Source of the DNA: an uncultured Granulosicoccaceae bacterium
GTDB taxonomy: Bacteria > Pseudomonadota > Gammaproteobacteria > Granulosicoccales > Granulosicoccaceae
Direction of reading: 5' to 3'
DNA length: 64,000 bases
NCBI GenBank assembly: GCA_938005265.1
Contig: CALLOA010000061.1
Location: forward strand, 1 to 64,000
A program made the position numbers and the translations under genes. The notes below the pieces were generated by a model, which was given only the letters and a program-made list of their open reading frames with translations, ran no database searches and was not told the DNA's origin. This document shows positions 27,037 through 36,244 of the stretch, piece after piece (position 1 is the stretch's first letter; each line of letters begins with the position of its first letter).

Positions 27037-27275
27037 CTGCCTGACCTTGTCGAGATTGTCGATGATTGCCCCCAGGCACCCTGAACTTGACGCCTGACGA
27101 ATACCATGGAACCGGCCAGACTAGTAGCCGGCCAATATAACGCAGCTAGCGAGGAACGCAAGCCGTGGGGTTACAGCTTTTGCAAATAAGCTGTAAAACT
27201 CTTTGGAATCTGCAAGGAAGGAGCGCGATTAACGTGCCGCAGCTGGTGGGCTGCGACACGATAAGACAGTGTTGG

Positions 27276-27680
27276 CTAGATGTCTTCGTTATTGAAAACG
27301 TGGTTAAAGCGTGAAACCACATCAATATTGCTGAACAGGTTATTGCGCTTTTCGTAGTCAACCGACACAACATAGCCTCGTTTCGCGTCTTTCGCCAGAA
27401 CGAAAGATTCTTCAGCTTTCAATTCCCACAGACTGTTGGCACGAAACCCTTGCTGGAGAGCCTGCATCACCTTTGATTTCGGTTGCTTCATAAGCTGTTC
27501 ATTGTCGGCAATATCCTGACCAATAGATTTTACCGTCAGATATTCCAGATGGGAGGGTATGACTTTAAATGCAAACATCCCGAGAAACGCCACGACCATG
27601 AGTAACAACAAAACGGCTGTTAGTGACATACCCTTCTGGCGTGCGCTATTGATTGCCTGATAATTACAAAGCTTTGACAT
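27276..27680 (-). CDS. DUF4845 single-pass membrane protein
   Basis: 134 residues. A single membrane segment follows a short basic start (SLTAVLLLLMVVAFLGMFAF), then a soluble domain with VIPSHLEYLTVKSIGQDI and RGYVVSVDYEKRNNLFSNID. This matches DUF4845, which is found between lepB and rnc in Pseudomonas and relatives (PA0769 position). The N-terminus (ARQKGMSLTAV) resembles a type IV pilin-like leader, with a Gly-Met-Ser-Leu junction but no Glu at +5. No function is known. Confidence 0.85.
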   Translation of the reverse strand: MSKLCNYQAINSARQKGMSLTAVLLLLMVVAFLGMFAFKVIPSHLEYLTVKSIGQDIADNEQLMKQPKSKVMQALQQGFRANSLWELKAEESFVLAKDAKRGYVVSVDYEKRNNLFSNIDVVSRFNHVFNNEDI

Positions 27681-27923
27681 TGTGGTGATTTCCCCGGCGA
27701 TTCCCGTACAGTCACTTTAATTGACGGCCGGTAGCGCCACTACGTTCAGGTGGTTTCTTAAAAAAGGTGAAGTTGTAGCCAATCTCGCGCGGTAATCCCA
27801 CGTGACATCCAGCATCCGTTTCCGGGAACCAACTTAATCTCTGGTTTTAACGACCAGCGGGAAGATAACCTGAGAAATATCACCGGAAATGCGAATCGAG
27901 TCCGGTGTCATTCCAGTAGAGGA

Positions 27924-28679
27924 TTATTTGATGCGATTGCCCAGACGGGACCAGTTGGGCCCACCGTTCCAGTGCATCCAGATAAGAAAGGCTTTACCGA
28001 CGAGATTGCCCTCAGGTACGTAGCCCCAGAAGCGACTGTCGTTACTGTGATCACGGTTATCACCTACCAGGAAGTAATGCCCGTCCGGCACTTTCCACGA
28101 ACCGGCCGTAAAAGCCGCAGGCGCCGCCGGGTTCACCAGCAGATCGTGCGTGACGTCACCTATTGTCTCCGAACGCAATATCTCATTCGGGTAAGGCGTA
28201 TTTTCATTCACCTCACGGTACAAGGTTTCACCTTCAATTAGCACTTCCTCTCCATTTACAAAGAACTGCTTGTCGCGGTACTCGACCGTATCTCCCGGGG
28301 TTCCAATCACGCGCTTGATGTAGTCAAGTTTCGGATTGTCAGGAAAACGAAATACCGCGACATCACCTGACTCAGGAGCGCCAACTGGAAGGATTTTAGT
28401 GTGTATTACCGGAAGGCGAACACCATAGGAGAATTTGTTTACCAGGATGAAATCACCCACCAACAATGTCGGCACCATGGAACCGGACGGAATCCTGAAG
28501 GGTTCAAAAATAAACGAGCGTAGCACCAGCACGATTAACAGAACTGGAAAAAACGATGCGGCATACTCAACCAGTAATGGCATCGCACCACCACTTTTTC
28601 CGAATATCAGGTACAACCCCCAGATAAGTCCGCAAATAAAGGTGGCAAGAACGAGGATCAGGGGGAAATTAAAAGTCAT
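27924..28679 (-). CDS. lepB: signal peptidase I
   Basis: 251 residues. The catalytic Ser lies in FRIPSGSMVPTLLVGDFILV, the Lys in LDYIKRVIGTPGD, and the last box is VGDNRDHSNDSRFWG. Two hydrophobic segments precede the periplasmic catalytic domain. It removes Sec/Tat signal peptides. 85 bp downstream of lepA. Confidence 0.96.
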   Translation of the reverse strand: MTFNFPLILVLATFICGLIWGLYLIFGKSGGAMPLLVEYAASFFPVLLIVLVLRSFIFEPFRIPSGSMVPTLLVGDFILVNKFSYGVRLPVIHTKILPVGAPESGDVAVFRFPDNPKLDYIKRVIGTPGDTVEYRDKQFFVNGEEVLIEGETLYREVNENTPYPNEILRSETIGDVTHDLLVNPAAPAAFTAGSWKVPDGHYFLVGDNRDHSNDSRFWGYVPEGNLVGKAFLIWMHWNGGPNWSRLGNRIK

Positions 28680-28764
28680 GGGTCGGCAAAATGGTCAGGT
28701 GCAGTGTATCAAGTAGTGGTTACTAATATTGTCAGTCAAATCGGCATACAGACTAAGCACAATC

Positions 28765-30558
28765 TTAACGATCAACCTGCAATACAGCCAGGAAAGCCTC
28801 CTGTGGAATTTCCACACGACCTACCTGTTTCATACGCCGTTTACCGGCTTTCTGCTTCTCCAGCAGTTTGCGCTTTCGAGTGATGTCACCACCATAACAT
28901 TTTGCCGTTACATTTTTGCGTAAGGCCTTAATGTTGGTACGCGCGATAATGTGACCACCGATTGCTGCCTGTATGGCAACTTCGAACATCTGCCTTGGGA
29001 TAATATCTTTCATACGTTCTGTGAGTTCACGGCCACGGCTCTGGGAACGGTCTTTATGCAGGATGCTGGCAAGTGCATCGACTTTGTCGCCATTGATCAT
29101 TAGATCAACTTTAACCAGGTTTGCGGCCTGGAATCGCACGAATTCATAATCAAATGACGCGTAGCCTTTGCTCACTGACTTGAGTCTGTCAAAGAAGTCG
29201 AGCACCACTTCACTCAATGGCAATTCGTAGGATATGGACACCTGCCGGCCAAGGTACTGCATGTTCGTTTGCACGCCTCGTTTTTCGATACAGAGCTTGA
29301 TGACATCACCGACGTACTCTTGGGGCAGCAGGATATTTGCAAGAATTATGGGCTCACGAATTTCATTGAGCACATTGACTGCAGGTAAATCTGACGGGTT
29401 ATGGATGTAACTGATTTCACCCTTATTGTCTTCCAATTCATAAATTACTGTCGGCGCAGTCGTAATGAGGTCAAGATTGTACTCACGTTCGAGTCGTTCC
29501 TGAACAATTTCCATGTGCAACATGCCAAGAAAGCCACAACGGAACCCGAAACCCAGAGCCGTACTGGTTTCCGGTTCGAACGCCAGTGCAGCATCATTGA
29601 GACGCAGTTTTTGCAACGCTTCGCGAAAGGATTCATAGTCATCCGCATTGATCGGGTACATACCGGCAAAAACCCGGGGTTGTACCTCTTTAAATCCAGG
29701 CAGGACTTCTTCAGCCGGATCATTGGCCAGAGTAATGGTGTCGCCTACCCTTGCCGCTTCGATCTCCTTGATACCGGCAATGATAAAACCGACCTCGCCG
29801 GCTTTTAAGGAATCGCGAGGTGAACGCTTGGGTGTGAACACGCCCACCGTGTCAGCCTGGAAGGTTCGCCCGGTAGACATGATCTTGATTTTTGATCCTT
29901 TGGGGACCGTACCATCAATCACACGCACCAGAGTCACCACACCCACGTAAGCGTCGAACCAGGAATCAATGATCAGAGCTTTGACCGGAGCATCGGGTGA
30001 CCCTTCTGGAGGTGGTATAAATTCCACCAGCTGCTCAAGCAAGTCTTCCACGCCCAGCCCGGTCTTGGCGCTGACATGGATCGCGTTACTTGCTTCAATA
30101 CCGATTATCTCCTCGATTTCATTGACCACTCGATCAGGTTCAGCTGCAGGCAAATCAATCTTGTTGAGGACGGTCAATACTTCAAGATTTTCGTCTATCG
30201 CTGTGTAACAGTTAGCCACGCTTTGCGCTTCAACACCCTGCGAAGCATCCACCACCAGCAGTGCGCCTTCGCAAGCAGACAATGAGCGCGACACTTCATA
30301 AGAGAAGTCGACATGGCCGGGTGTGTCGATAAAGTTCAGATGATAAACCTGGCCATCGCGAGCTGTGTAATCCAGAGACACCGCCTGGGCCTTGATCGTG
30401 ATACCCCGCTCCTGTTCAATATCCATGGAGTCTAGCACCTGCTCTTTCATTTCCCGCTGCGTCAGACCACCACAAACCTGGATAAACCGGTCGGCCAGCG
30501 TGGACTTGCCGTGATCAATATGGGCGATGATAGAAAAATTGCGAATGTTTTCCTGCAT
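28765..30558 (-). CDS. lepA: elongation factor 4 (LepA)
   Basis: 597 residues, standard LepA length. It begins [20 protein letters not shown] with G1, followed by [17 protein letters not shown] and LNKIDLP. The LepA-specific C-terminal domain is present ([20 protein letters not shown]). It acts on the ribosome during initiation or stalled elongation. It precedes lepB, as in E. coli and Pseudomonas. Confidence 0.97.
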   Translation of the reverse strand: MQENIRNFSIIAHIDHGKSTLADRFIQVCGGLTQREMKEQVLDSMDIEQERGITIKAQAVSLDYTARDGQVYHLNFIDTPGHVDFSYEVSRSLSACEGALLVVDASQGVEAQSVANCYTAIDENLEVLTVLNKIDLPAAEPDRVVNEIEEIIGIEASNAIHVSAKTGLGVEDLLEQLVEFIPPPEGSPDAPVKALIIDSWFDAYVGVVTLVRVIDGTVPKGSKIKIMSTGRTFQADTVGVFTPKRSPRDSLKAGEVGFIIAGIKEIEAARVGDTITLANDPAEEVLPGFKEVQPRVFAGMYPINADDYESFREALQKLRLNDAALAFEPETSTALGFGFRCGFLGMLHMEIVQERLEREYNLDLITTAPTVIYELEDNKGEISYIHNPSDLPAVNVLNEIREPIILANILLPQEYVGDVIKLCIEKRGVQTNMQYLGRQVSISYELPLSEVVLDFFDRLKSVSKGYASFDYEFVRFQAANLVKVDLMINGDKVDALASILHKDRSQSRGRELTERMKDIIPRQMFEVAIQAAIGGHIIARTNIKALRKNVTAKCYGGDITRKRKLLEKQKAGKRRMKQVGRVEIPQEAFLAVLQVDR

Positions 30559-30643
30559 TTAAAAGGTTCTGGCGGCTTACGGCAACGAGGCCGGGGTTGG
30601 TTGAGGTGATAGTGGCTGGCTCGGGGAGTCCCAAAAGCGGGAA

Positions 30644-30880
30644 TTAGCTACCCGCAATGGCCCGGCGAAAAGCCTCTAGATCAAAAAAATGATGGCAAAT
30701 TTCTTTGTCACCATGGCACAGGACCGGTACTTTAACGTTGTATTTTTCGCGCAATAGGGCATCAGCATCAATATCGATCGTCTGGATACTGAAATTATAG
30801 TCGTTCCTGAATTCCGATAGTACGTGAATCATGTCATCGCAAAGATGACAGCCTTGACGGATGTAAACAGACAGCACCAT
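30644..30880 (-). CDS. glutaredoxin/thioredoxin-like protein (DUF836 type)
   Basis: 78 residues from ATG 30880. The fold start is SVYIRQGCHLCDDM, with a CHLC redox pair at C11/C14, then VKVPVLCHGDKEIC with the cis-Pro of thioredoxin-like proteins. This matches the small glutaredoxin-like DUF836 family. A GTG at 30931 would add 17 residues but has no ribosome binding site; ATG 30880 has AAAGAG upstream. It lies between the DegP-type protease and lepA within the long operon. Redox partner unknown. Confidence 0.78.
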   Translation of the reverse strand: MVLSVYIRQGCHLCDDMIHVLSEFRNDYNFSIQTIDIDADALLREKYNVKVPVLCHGDKEICHHFFDLEAFRRAIAGS

Positions 30881-30991
30881 CGCACGCTCTTTGCAGGCGG
30901 TGTCGGGGTCTGTGTCAAGTAGGTTCACCACGGCTGGGGGTTCGCAGCAGGAGTAGCACCCGGGAGCCTACCCGGGTACCTCAAATTCCCG

Positions 30992-32443
30992 TCAGGGCGC
31001 GAGTTTAACGGCAACATAGAGCGCACCATCAGGGCGCTGTATCAGCACCGCAATCGATTTCAGGTCTTCGTGCTCGATCATAACCCGGTCAAAATCTTCG
31101 AGACTATTAATGGCTTTGTGTTGTACCTTCAAGAGGATATCGCCCGGTATCAGTCCGGCTCGATCAGCCGGACTGTCGTTGATCACTTCCTCGATCAGTA
31201 CACCGTCTTCCACCTCTAGCTCTTCGCGCAAGTCTTCAGGTACCTCAATGACACTGATGCGCATCGGATTTTCACCCTGGGAAGGACGCCGTGCCGAGGT
31301 TGCCCGGCGCAACTCACGTTCGCCCGGTAACTCGGCAATGATAACGGTCAATTCCATTGTTTCGCCTTCGCGTACGATACCCACGTCGGCACTTTCATCT
31401 ATCGGCACTCGACCTACCAACGGCGGCAGGCCCGAAGAGCGGTTTATCTGGCTGCCATTGAAATGTGTGATGACATCGCCGACTTCCAGTCCGGCAGCTT
31501 CAGCCGGGCTGCCCGGCAGAATTCGTTTAACCAATGCACCGTAGGCGCGTGGCATACCAAAGGACTCAGCCAGCTCGCGGGTCATTTCCTGAATCACTAC
31601 ACCAAGCCAGCCCCTGGACACAGCACCTTTGGTTCTTAGCTGATTGGTAACATCAAAAGCCATCTCGATCGGTATTGCAAAGGACAGCCCCATAAAACCA
31701 CCTGTACGGCTGTATATCTGGGAGTTCACGCCAACCACTTCGCCTGCGAGATTGAACAGAGGACCACCGGAGTTACCCGGATTGATAGCCACATCCGTCT
31801 GGATGAACGGGACATAACTTTCATTAGGCAGGGCACGACCTTTGGCACTGACGATTCCGGCAGTTACCGAGAAATCAAAGCCAAACGGGGAACCGATAGC
31901 CAACACCCACTCGCCAACTTTGAGGTTATCACTCTCACCGATTTTAACGACCTGTAGATCTTGAGCATCAATTTTCAAAAGAGCTATGTCACTACGGGGA
32001 TCAGTACCTACAACTTCCGCGATCAGCTGACGCCGATCGTGCAGCCTGACGATGACCTGATCTGCCTCGGCAACAACATGGTTGTTAGTCATGACGTACC
32101 CGTCTTCCGAGATGATAAAGCCGGACCCGAGAGATTCAGGCTCAGCCCCGCGTCGTGGTTGTTGTTCGTCCGGTTCCTGGTCTTCAAGAAACCGTTTCAG
32201 CAAATCACCATAGGGTGAATCTTCAAGATCTGGCAGATCAAGAGAAGAGTGTTCATCGCCCGATTTATTCATCGTGCTGATATTGACTACAGCCTTGTAG
32301 TTATCTTCAACCAGGACAGTAAAATCAGGCAGGCTCTGCAGCGCGAACGCTTGCAGGGGCAAGATAATAAATACCAGAAAAGCGAGACATCTGGACCAAA
32401 GCCTGGCCGCAGGCGATGCATGTGTTAGTCGAATCGGGTTCAT
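30992..32443 (-). CDS. mucD: DegP/MucD-type periplasmic serine protease
   Basis: 483 residues. A signal peptide is followed by the trypsin-like domain with catalytic His in MTNNHVV, Asp in RSDIALLKID and Ser in NPGNSGGPLF. Two PDZ domains follow (GALVKRILPGSPAEAAGLEV and VINDSPADRAGLIPGDILL). It degrades or refolds misfolded envelope proteins. In Pseudomonas the MucD gene is the last of the algU-mucABCD unit and MucD damps sigma-E (AlgU) activity; the same position here supports that reading. Confidence 0.93.
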   Translation of the reverse strand: MNPIRLTHASPAARLWSRCLAFLVFIILPLQAFALQSLPDFTVLVEDNYKAVVNISTMNKSGDEHSSLDLPDLEDSPYGDLLKRFLEDQEPDEQQPRRGAEPESLGSGFIISEDGYVMTNNHVVAEADQVIVRLHDRRQLIAEVVGTDPRSDIALLKIDAQDLQVVKIGESDNLKVGEWVLAIGSPFGFDFSVTAGIVSAKGRALPNESYVPFIQTDVAINPGNSGGPLFNLAGEVVGVNSQIYSRTGGFMGLSFAIPIEMAFDVTNQLRTKGAVSRGWLGVVIQEMTRELAESFGMPRAYGALVKRILPGSPAEAAGLEVGDVITHFNGSQINRSSGLPPLVGRVPIDESADVGIVREGETMELTVIIAELPGERELRRATSARRPSQGENPMRISVIEVPEDLREELEVEDGVLIEEVINDSPADRAGLIPGDILLKVQHKAINSLEDFDRVMIEHEDLKSIAVLIQRPDGALYVAVKLAP

Positions 32444-32469
32444 GACTTTATTTCAAGCTCCTGGAAATT

Positions 32470-33024
32470 TTAATCCCTGCCATTTTCAACAACACCGGAG
32501 GGCACCTCGTCGTCACCGAACGACGGTATTGTCAGTTGGGCCTGGTAGAGGTGAGGACTCTTGCGTTGCGTCCTGTTGATGCTGTTACGCGCAAGAATCA
32601 GACCGCCAAGACCTGCCACAACCATACCGGCGACAGCACCGCCATCGGCTGAAAAGCCTACCACTGAACCCATATGATGCCCTAATGCAGCCATCAGTAT
32701 GACCAAGGCTGCAGGGAAAAATAAAGCCTTCAGGATAAACGTCATCAATTGAGGCTCAGGCAGCTGCAAATGCACCTGACAACCCGGCAGCAGCAATCGC
32801 TGAGCAGAAGAAGTGCAAGTAATTTGACCTGATAGACCGACAAGGCGAATTTCAGATAACGCCAATGTCACCACATGTTTCCCCGACCTCTGCAAACCAA
32901 GCCCGCAGCCACGGCCCTTGGCACATTGCGCACAAGCACCTGCAGACTGTACTGCTAGCTGTACGTTCGAGGGTTCAAGTGAGATTACTCTGGCTGGTAC
33001 ACCAGTACAGGCAGGTCCCGCCAT
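32470..33024 (-). CDS. rseC: RseC/MucC family sigma-E regulatory membrane protein
   Basis: 184 residues. A Cys motif near the N-terminus, CAQCAKGRGCG, matches the RseC family CxxC..G.GC pattern, followed by two membrane segments (FFPAALVILMAALGHHMGSV and AVAGMVVAGLGGLILA). In E. coli RseC modestly affects sigma-E and is needed for SoxR reduction together with Rnf-type proteins. Located between rseB and the degP homologue as in Pseudomonas. Confidence 0.85.
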   Translation of the reverse strand: MAGPACTGVPARVISLEPSNVQLAVQSAGACAQCAKGRGCGLGLQRSGKHVVTLALSEIRLVGLSGQITCTSSAQRLLLPGCQVHLQLPEPQLMTFILKALFFPAALVILMAALGHHMGSVVGFSADGGAVAGMVVAGLGGLILARNSINRTQRKSPHLYQAQLTIPSFGDDEVPSGVVENGRD

Positions 33025-33139
33025 GGTATTTCCTATAACGAATTTTTACCATATGAGTCCTACCAAGGAAGACAAACAAAGGCAGCGGGCTCGCTCGCCT
33101 ACAGGATGTCCGGCGAGCTGTTACCGTGAAAAAAGGAAT

Positions 33140-34348
33140 CTAGCTTCCTTCGAGAACTACGGATTCACCGATCGCTCTAACTACTGTGGCCGGAACTTCA
33201 CCAACAACCGTGATGAACGCATCGTCTATGGATGCCCCGTAGGCATTAACCGCGCCCATACGAGACAAGCCTTCCGCATCACTATCATGGTCGTCCGTCG
33301 CCATGTACTCGACGTAAACCGATACTGAAGCCATGCCATCTGTCAGCGTGACGTGGCTGATAGGAGTATTGCCAATCGGCATCGGGTTAAAGGTTTCTGC
33401 AACCCGGTAGTACCCACCGGGTAGTCCCTTGAAGCCTATTTTTCTCGGCGCGTCTTTATCGTCAGGCCCTGAGATTGACGGAACAGTTTTGCCGTTAGCA
33501 GGGGCTGCAGTAAACACCAAATCGCCAGTACTGCGCCCATTTGCGTTGGTTAATGTATAGATTTTCTCATCGATCTCGGCCTCGAAATGTCTTTCGTCGA
33601 TCGACTCCGGATATTCAATCGATGTGAACATCAATTGCTCGACAATACTGCCATTTTCATCCAGCAGCATCATACGTAACAGCATCTTCGATTCCTGATC
33701 TATCCAGAAACGGTAGCCGAATCTGAACTGATCTTCGGGAGCGATATCAATAACATGCGTGTCACGTGCAGCGACACGATCCTGCCCCTGGTAAACCATT
33801 CGATAATACTGACTTTGCAGAACATTGGCATCTATGCGCGGTATCGACTTACGGTCCTTGGTAGAACCGACGATTACCGACTTACTGCCAGGCCAGATAC
33901 AAGTGACCATCTGATCATTTCGAAACACCTCGCGAGCTTCACCGTTCAGTGATGTCAGGCGCTCGAACTCTCCTTTGGAGTTTGATGCATGGAGGATACT
34001 CATGGCTTCCACTGTTGAGCCCAGCATGTGAACAAACTCGCCTCGATAATTCAACGAGGTCAGGGCTTGCGACATTTCAGAAACCAGTCTCTGCGCTTTG
34101 TCTCGGGGCAACTCGTCAGCAACGTCACCAGTCGCAGATAGCGGTTCTACCGCATTATTTCCCTCTGCAAGAACGACATTGGCTGCAGGCAGCTGTACCA
34201 GAAAGCACAGGCCGACAGTGCAAGCAAGCAGGGTTTTCTTGCGCAGCGATTGTCCTGCGAACGATTGTCCAGCGAACGACTGCGCAGCAAACGACTGCGC
34301 TGCGCAAAATGGCGCTGCGCAATCAGCTTTATAAAAAGATCGGATCAT
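33140..34348 (-). CDS. rseB: RseB/MucB family sigma-E periplasmic regulator with repeat-built N-terminus
   Basis: 402 residues. After the signal peptide the RseB two-domain region is clear (LTSLNYRGEFVHMLGSTVEA, then FRFGYRFWIDQESKMLLRM, then GLPGGYYRVAETFNPMPIG). RseB senses mislocalised lipoprotein/LPS signals and protects RseA from cleavage. The first 35 or so residues before the hydrophobic signal core contain AAQSFAAQSFAGQSFAGQSL, encoded by four tandem 15-bp units. This makes the N-region unusually long; the start codon could instead lie later, but no alternative ATG, GTG or TTG is evident between residue 2 and the hydrophobic core. The gene follows rseA by 11 bp. Confidence 0.9.
   Translation of the reverse strand: MIRSFYKADCAAPFCAAQSFAAQSFAGQSFAGQSLRKKTLLACTVGLCFLVQLPAANVVLAEGNNAVEPLSATGDVADELPRDKAQRLVSEMSQALTSLNYRGEFVHMLGSTVEAMSILHASNSKGEFERLTSLNGEAREVFRNDQMVTCIWPGSKSVIVGSTKDRKSIPRIDANVLQSQYYRMVYQGQDRVAARDTHVIDIAPEDQFRFGYRFWIDQESKMLLRMMLLDENGSIVEQLMFTSIEYPESIDERHFEAEIDEKIYTLTNANGRSTGDLVFTAAPANGKTVPSISGPDDKDAPRKIGFKGLPGGYYRVAETFNPMPIGNTPISHVTLTDGMASVSVYVEYMATDDHDSDAEGLSRMGAVNAYGASIDDAFITVVGEVPATVVRAIGESVVLEGS
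34244..34303. repeat. 15-bp tandem repeat x4 in the rseB signal-peptide region
   Basis: On the minus strand: GCAGCGCAGTCGTTT, GCTGCGCAGTCGTTC, GCTGGACAATCGTTC and GCAGGACAATCGCTG, contiguous. Each unit encodes A-(A/G)-Q-S-(F/L). They lie between the start codon and the hydrophobic core of the signal peptide. Confidence 0.9.
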
Positions 34349-34359
34349 TCAGGTATCTA

Positions 34360-35316
34360 TCACTGTCCAGCTGGAGCATTTTCAACTTCAACACCAGGCT
34401 CAGCAGCAGGTGTTGGTATATCGTAGCCGGCAAGCCGCGAGTAAGGCAGCATGCCACTCAGACCAGCAGTCGGTGAACTTTCAATATGGTGACCGAGCAG
34501 CATGTTAAGACGCTTCTCAAGAGCAACATTTCTAGGTTCATTGACTTTGCCGTCCTTGACCCAGTATGTCGATGTATTCGATACAAACTGGATATTGTTT
34601 CCTGCACCACTATTCTGGAACTGCTCCAGGACAGGCTGGTTGCTATCAGACACTGCAGGCAACACGCTTTGTACATTAGTAGACTGCGCCAGCGCAGTAT
34701 TAGCATTCAACGCAACCGAACCACTATCAGCAGGGTTGATCAGAGATGGCGCTTCGGCAACCTGCTGCTGGCCTTGCTGCACACTACCCTGCTGTTCAAG
34801 CAGGTTATAGCCAAGCAAAGCAACCATGGCTGCACTGGCAGCGACAGCAACTCCGCCTACACCGGTGCCAACCCGGCCTGACCAGAATCCACCGGCTTTT
34901 TGCGCAGAACGTTCAGATTTCTGCTGACGCGCACTGTCCAGAGACTGGACATTGGCACCTCGGTCATCAGTTGCAAGCGTACGGGTTTCAGGTATTGAGT
35001 CACCATTAATGTCTCCAATAACACGTGCCTGTCGATTTCGTTGCACACCGGCTGGAGACACTATGGCAGGCTCTTTAGCAATAGCTGCAGAAACCGAATC
35101 TGCGAAGCCACTCATGTCTATCGCGCTCTGCTCCTTCTGCATGACGTCGCGAATGAGATGGTAGCGCTCGTACTTCTCACGTAGTTGCTGATTAGACTGA
35201 CTGTGGCCTTGAAGACCGGCTAATACATTGCCTGCGACTTCATCATTATCGTACCAATGGTTATCGATAAGGGCGGACAACGATTCCAGTTGATTTTCGT
35301 CTGTAATTTTATTCAT
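34360..35316 (-). CDS. rseA: anti-sigma-E factor (RseA/MucA)
   Basis: 318 residues. The N-terminal anti-sigma domain is visible (LESLSALIDNHWYDNDEVAG, then LREKYERYHLIRDVMQ), matching RseA. A single membrane segment lies near the middle (VGGVAVAASAAMVALLGYNLL) and a periplasmic C-terminal domain follows, Gln/Ser/Asn-rich. It holds the sigma factor at the membrane until cut by DegS/RseP-type proteases (not in this window). Its start overlaps rpoE by 4 bases, typical of a sigma/anti-sigma pair. Confidence 0.9.
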   Translation of the reverse strand: MNKITDENQLESLSALIDNHWYDNDEVAGNVLAGLQGHSQSNQQLREKYERYHLIRDVMQKEQSAIDMSGFADSVSAAIAKEPAIVSPAGVQRNRQARVIGDINGDSIPETRTLATDDRGANVQSLDSARQQKSERSAQKAGGFWSGRVGTGVGGVAVAASAAMVALLGYNLLEQQGSVQQGQQQVAEAPSLINPADSGSVALNANTALAQSTNVQSVLPAVSDSNQPVLEQFQNSGAGNNIQFVSNTSTYWVKDGKVNEPRNVALEKRLNMLLGHHIESSPTAGLSGMLPYSRLAGYDIPTPAAEPGVEVENAPAGQ

Positions 35317-36047
35317 ATCAATGACCTGCTTGATTGGTCCAGCAGCGGAGCCAGGTTGTTATCAATAGCTTCACGTGCCCGGAATATACGGGACCGCACA
35401 GTGCCTATGGGGCAATCCATAACCGATGCAATTTCATCGTAGGACAAGCCTTCGAACTCGCGTAAAGTCAGCGCCGTTCTTAAATCTTCTGGCAGGCTGG
35501 CGATTGAATCGCGCACAACACCTGCAATTTCCTCGTTGAGCGCACTTCGCTCAGGGGATTCGTATTCATGCAATGCATGTGCGCCGTCGTACTGCTCCGC
35601 CTCTTGAGCGTCAACCCCTTGGGAAGACACTTTGCGACCCATTGTGATAAGGTGATTTTTGGCAGTATTGATTGCAATGCGATAGAGCCAGGTATAAAAA
35701 GCACTGTCTCCGCGGAAATTTGCCAGCCCACGGTATGCTTTAATAAAGGCTTCTTGCGCAACGTCTTGTGCTTCATGCGGGTCGTGTACATAGCGGGAAA
35801 TCAAGTTTAGGATCTTGTTCTGGTATTTAACCACCAACAGATCAAAACCCGATTTGTCGCCTCGCTGCACTCTGCGCACGAGCTCCATATCGAGATCTTT
35901 TTCGCTCAAACCGGTTCCAGTATTCGATGCCAGTTGAGAATCACCGCGAAGTGATTTTCGTGATGTATTCGACTTTTCGGTAGTCGCTACTACCGTCATC
36001 TTCCCGCTCTTTTCGGACGGGGAGGCGATTGTCGCCATGCTTTTCAT
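35313..36047 (-). CDS. rpoE: extracytoplasmic stress sigma factor, sigma-E/AlgU type
   Basis: 244 residues as listed. The conserved part begins around MELVRRVQRGDKSGFDLLVV and continues with NLISRYVHDPHEAQDVAQEA (region 2), SAFYTWLYRIAINTAKNHLI and region 4 SLPEDLRTALTLREFEGLSY. AlgU/RpoE proteins are about 190 residues, so the first 46 or so here (Ser/Thr/Lys-rich) are extra. A TTG at 35909 would give a start matching AlgU length, so the ATG 36047 start is provisional. The gene leads the rseA-rseB-rseC-degP unit, and a sigma-E-like promoter lies upstream, suggesting autoregulation. Confidence 0.95.
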   Translation of the reverse strand: MKSMATIASPSEKSGKMTVVATTEKSNTSRKSLRGDSQLASNTGTGLSEKDLDMELVRRVQRGDKSGFDLLVVKYQNKILNLISRYVHDPHEAQDVAQEAFIKAYRGLANFRGDSAFYTWLYRIAINTAKNHLITMGRKVSSQGVDAQEAEQYDGAHALHEYESPERSALNEEIAGVVRDSIASLPEDLRTALTLREFEGLSYDEIASVMDCPIGTVRSRIFRAREAIDNNLAPLLDQSSRSLI

Positions 36048-36160
36048 AATACCACCGTTTACAATTTAGCCGGTACTCCGCGACCTCAAAATCCGATGAG
36101 CTTCATGCGGATTAGGCTGATCTGCAGCGCCTATGTATCATGCGTGACCTACACGAAAAT

Positions 36161-36186
36161 TAAGACAAGAGCGGTGGGGATAGTTC
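36161..36186 (-). promoter_or_regulatory. putative sigma-E promoter of rpoE
   Basis: On the minus strand GAACTA (36181-36186) is followed after 15 bases by TCTTA (36161-36165, with G before it, GTCTTA). This resembles the sigma-E/AlgU consensus GAACTT - 16 bp - TCtgA/GTCTAA. It lies 114 bp before the listed rpoE start and would drive the gene. One mismatch in each hexamer and a short spacer keep confidence moderate. Confidence 0.5.
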
Positions 36187-36244
36187 AACGCTATTGGTAT
36201 TATTCGAATAAATTCGAACGATTTCAGGAATAATCAGGCACTTT

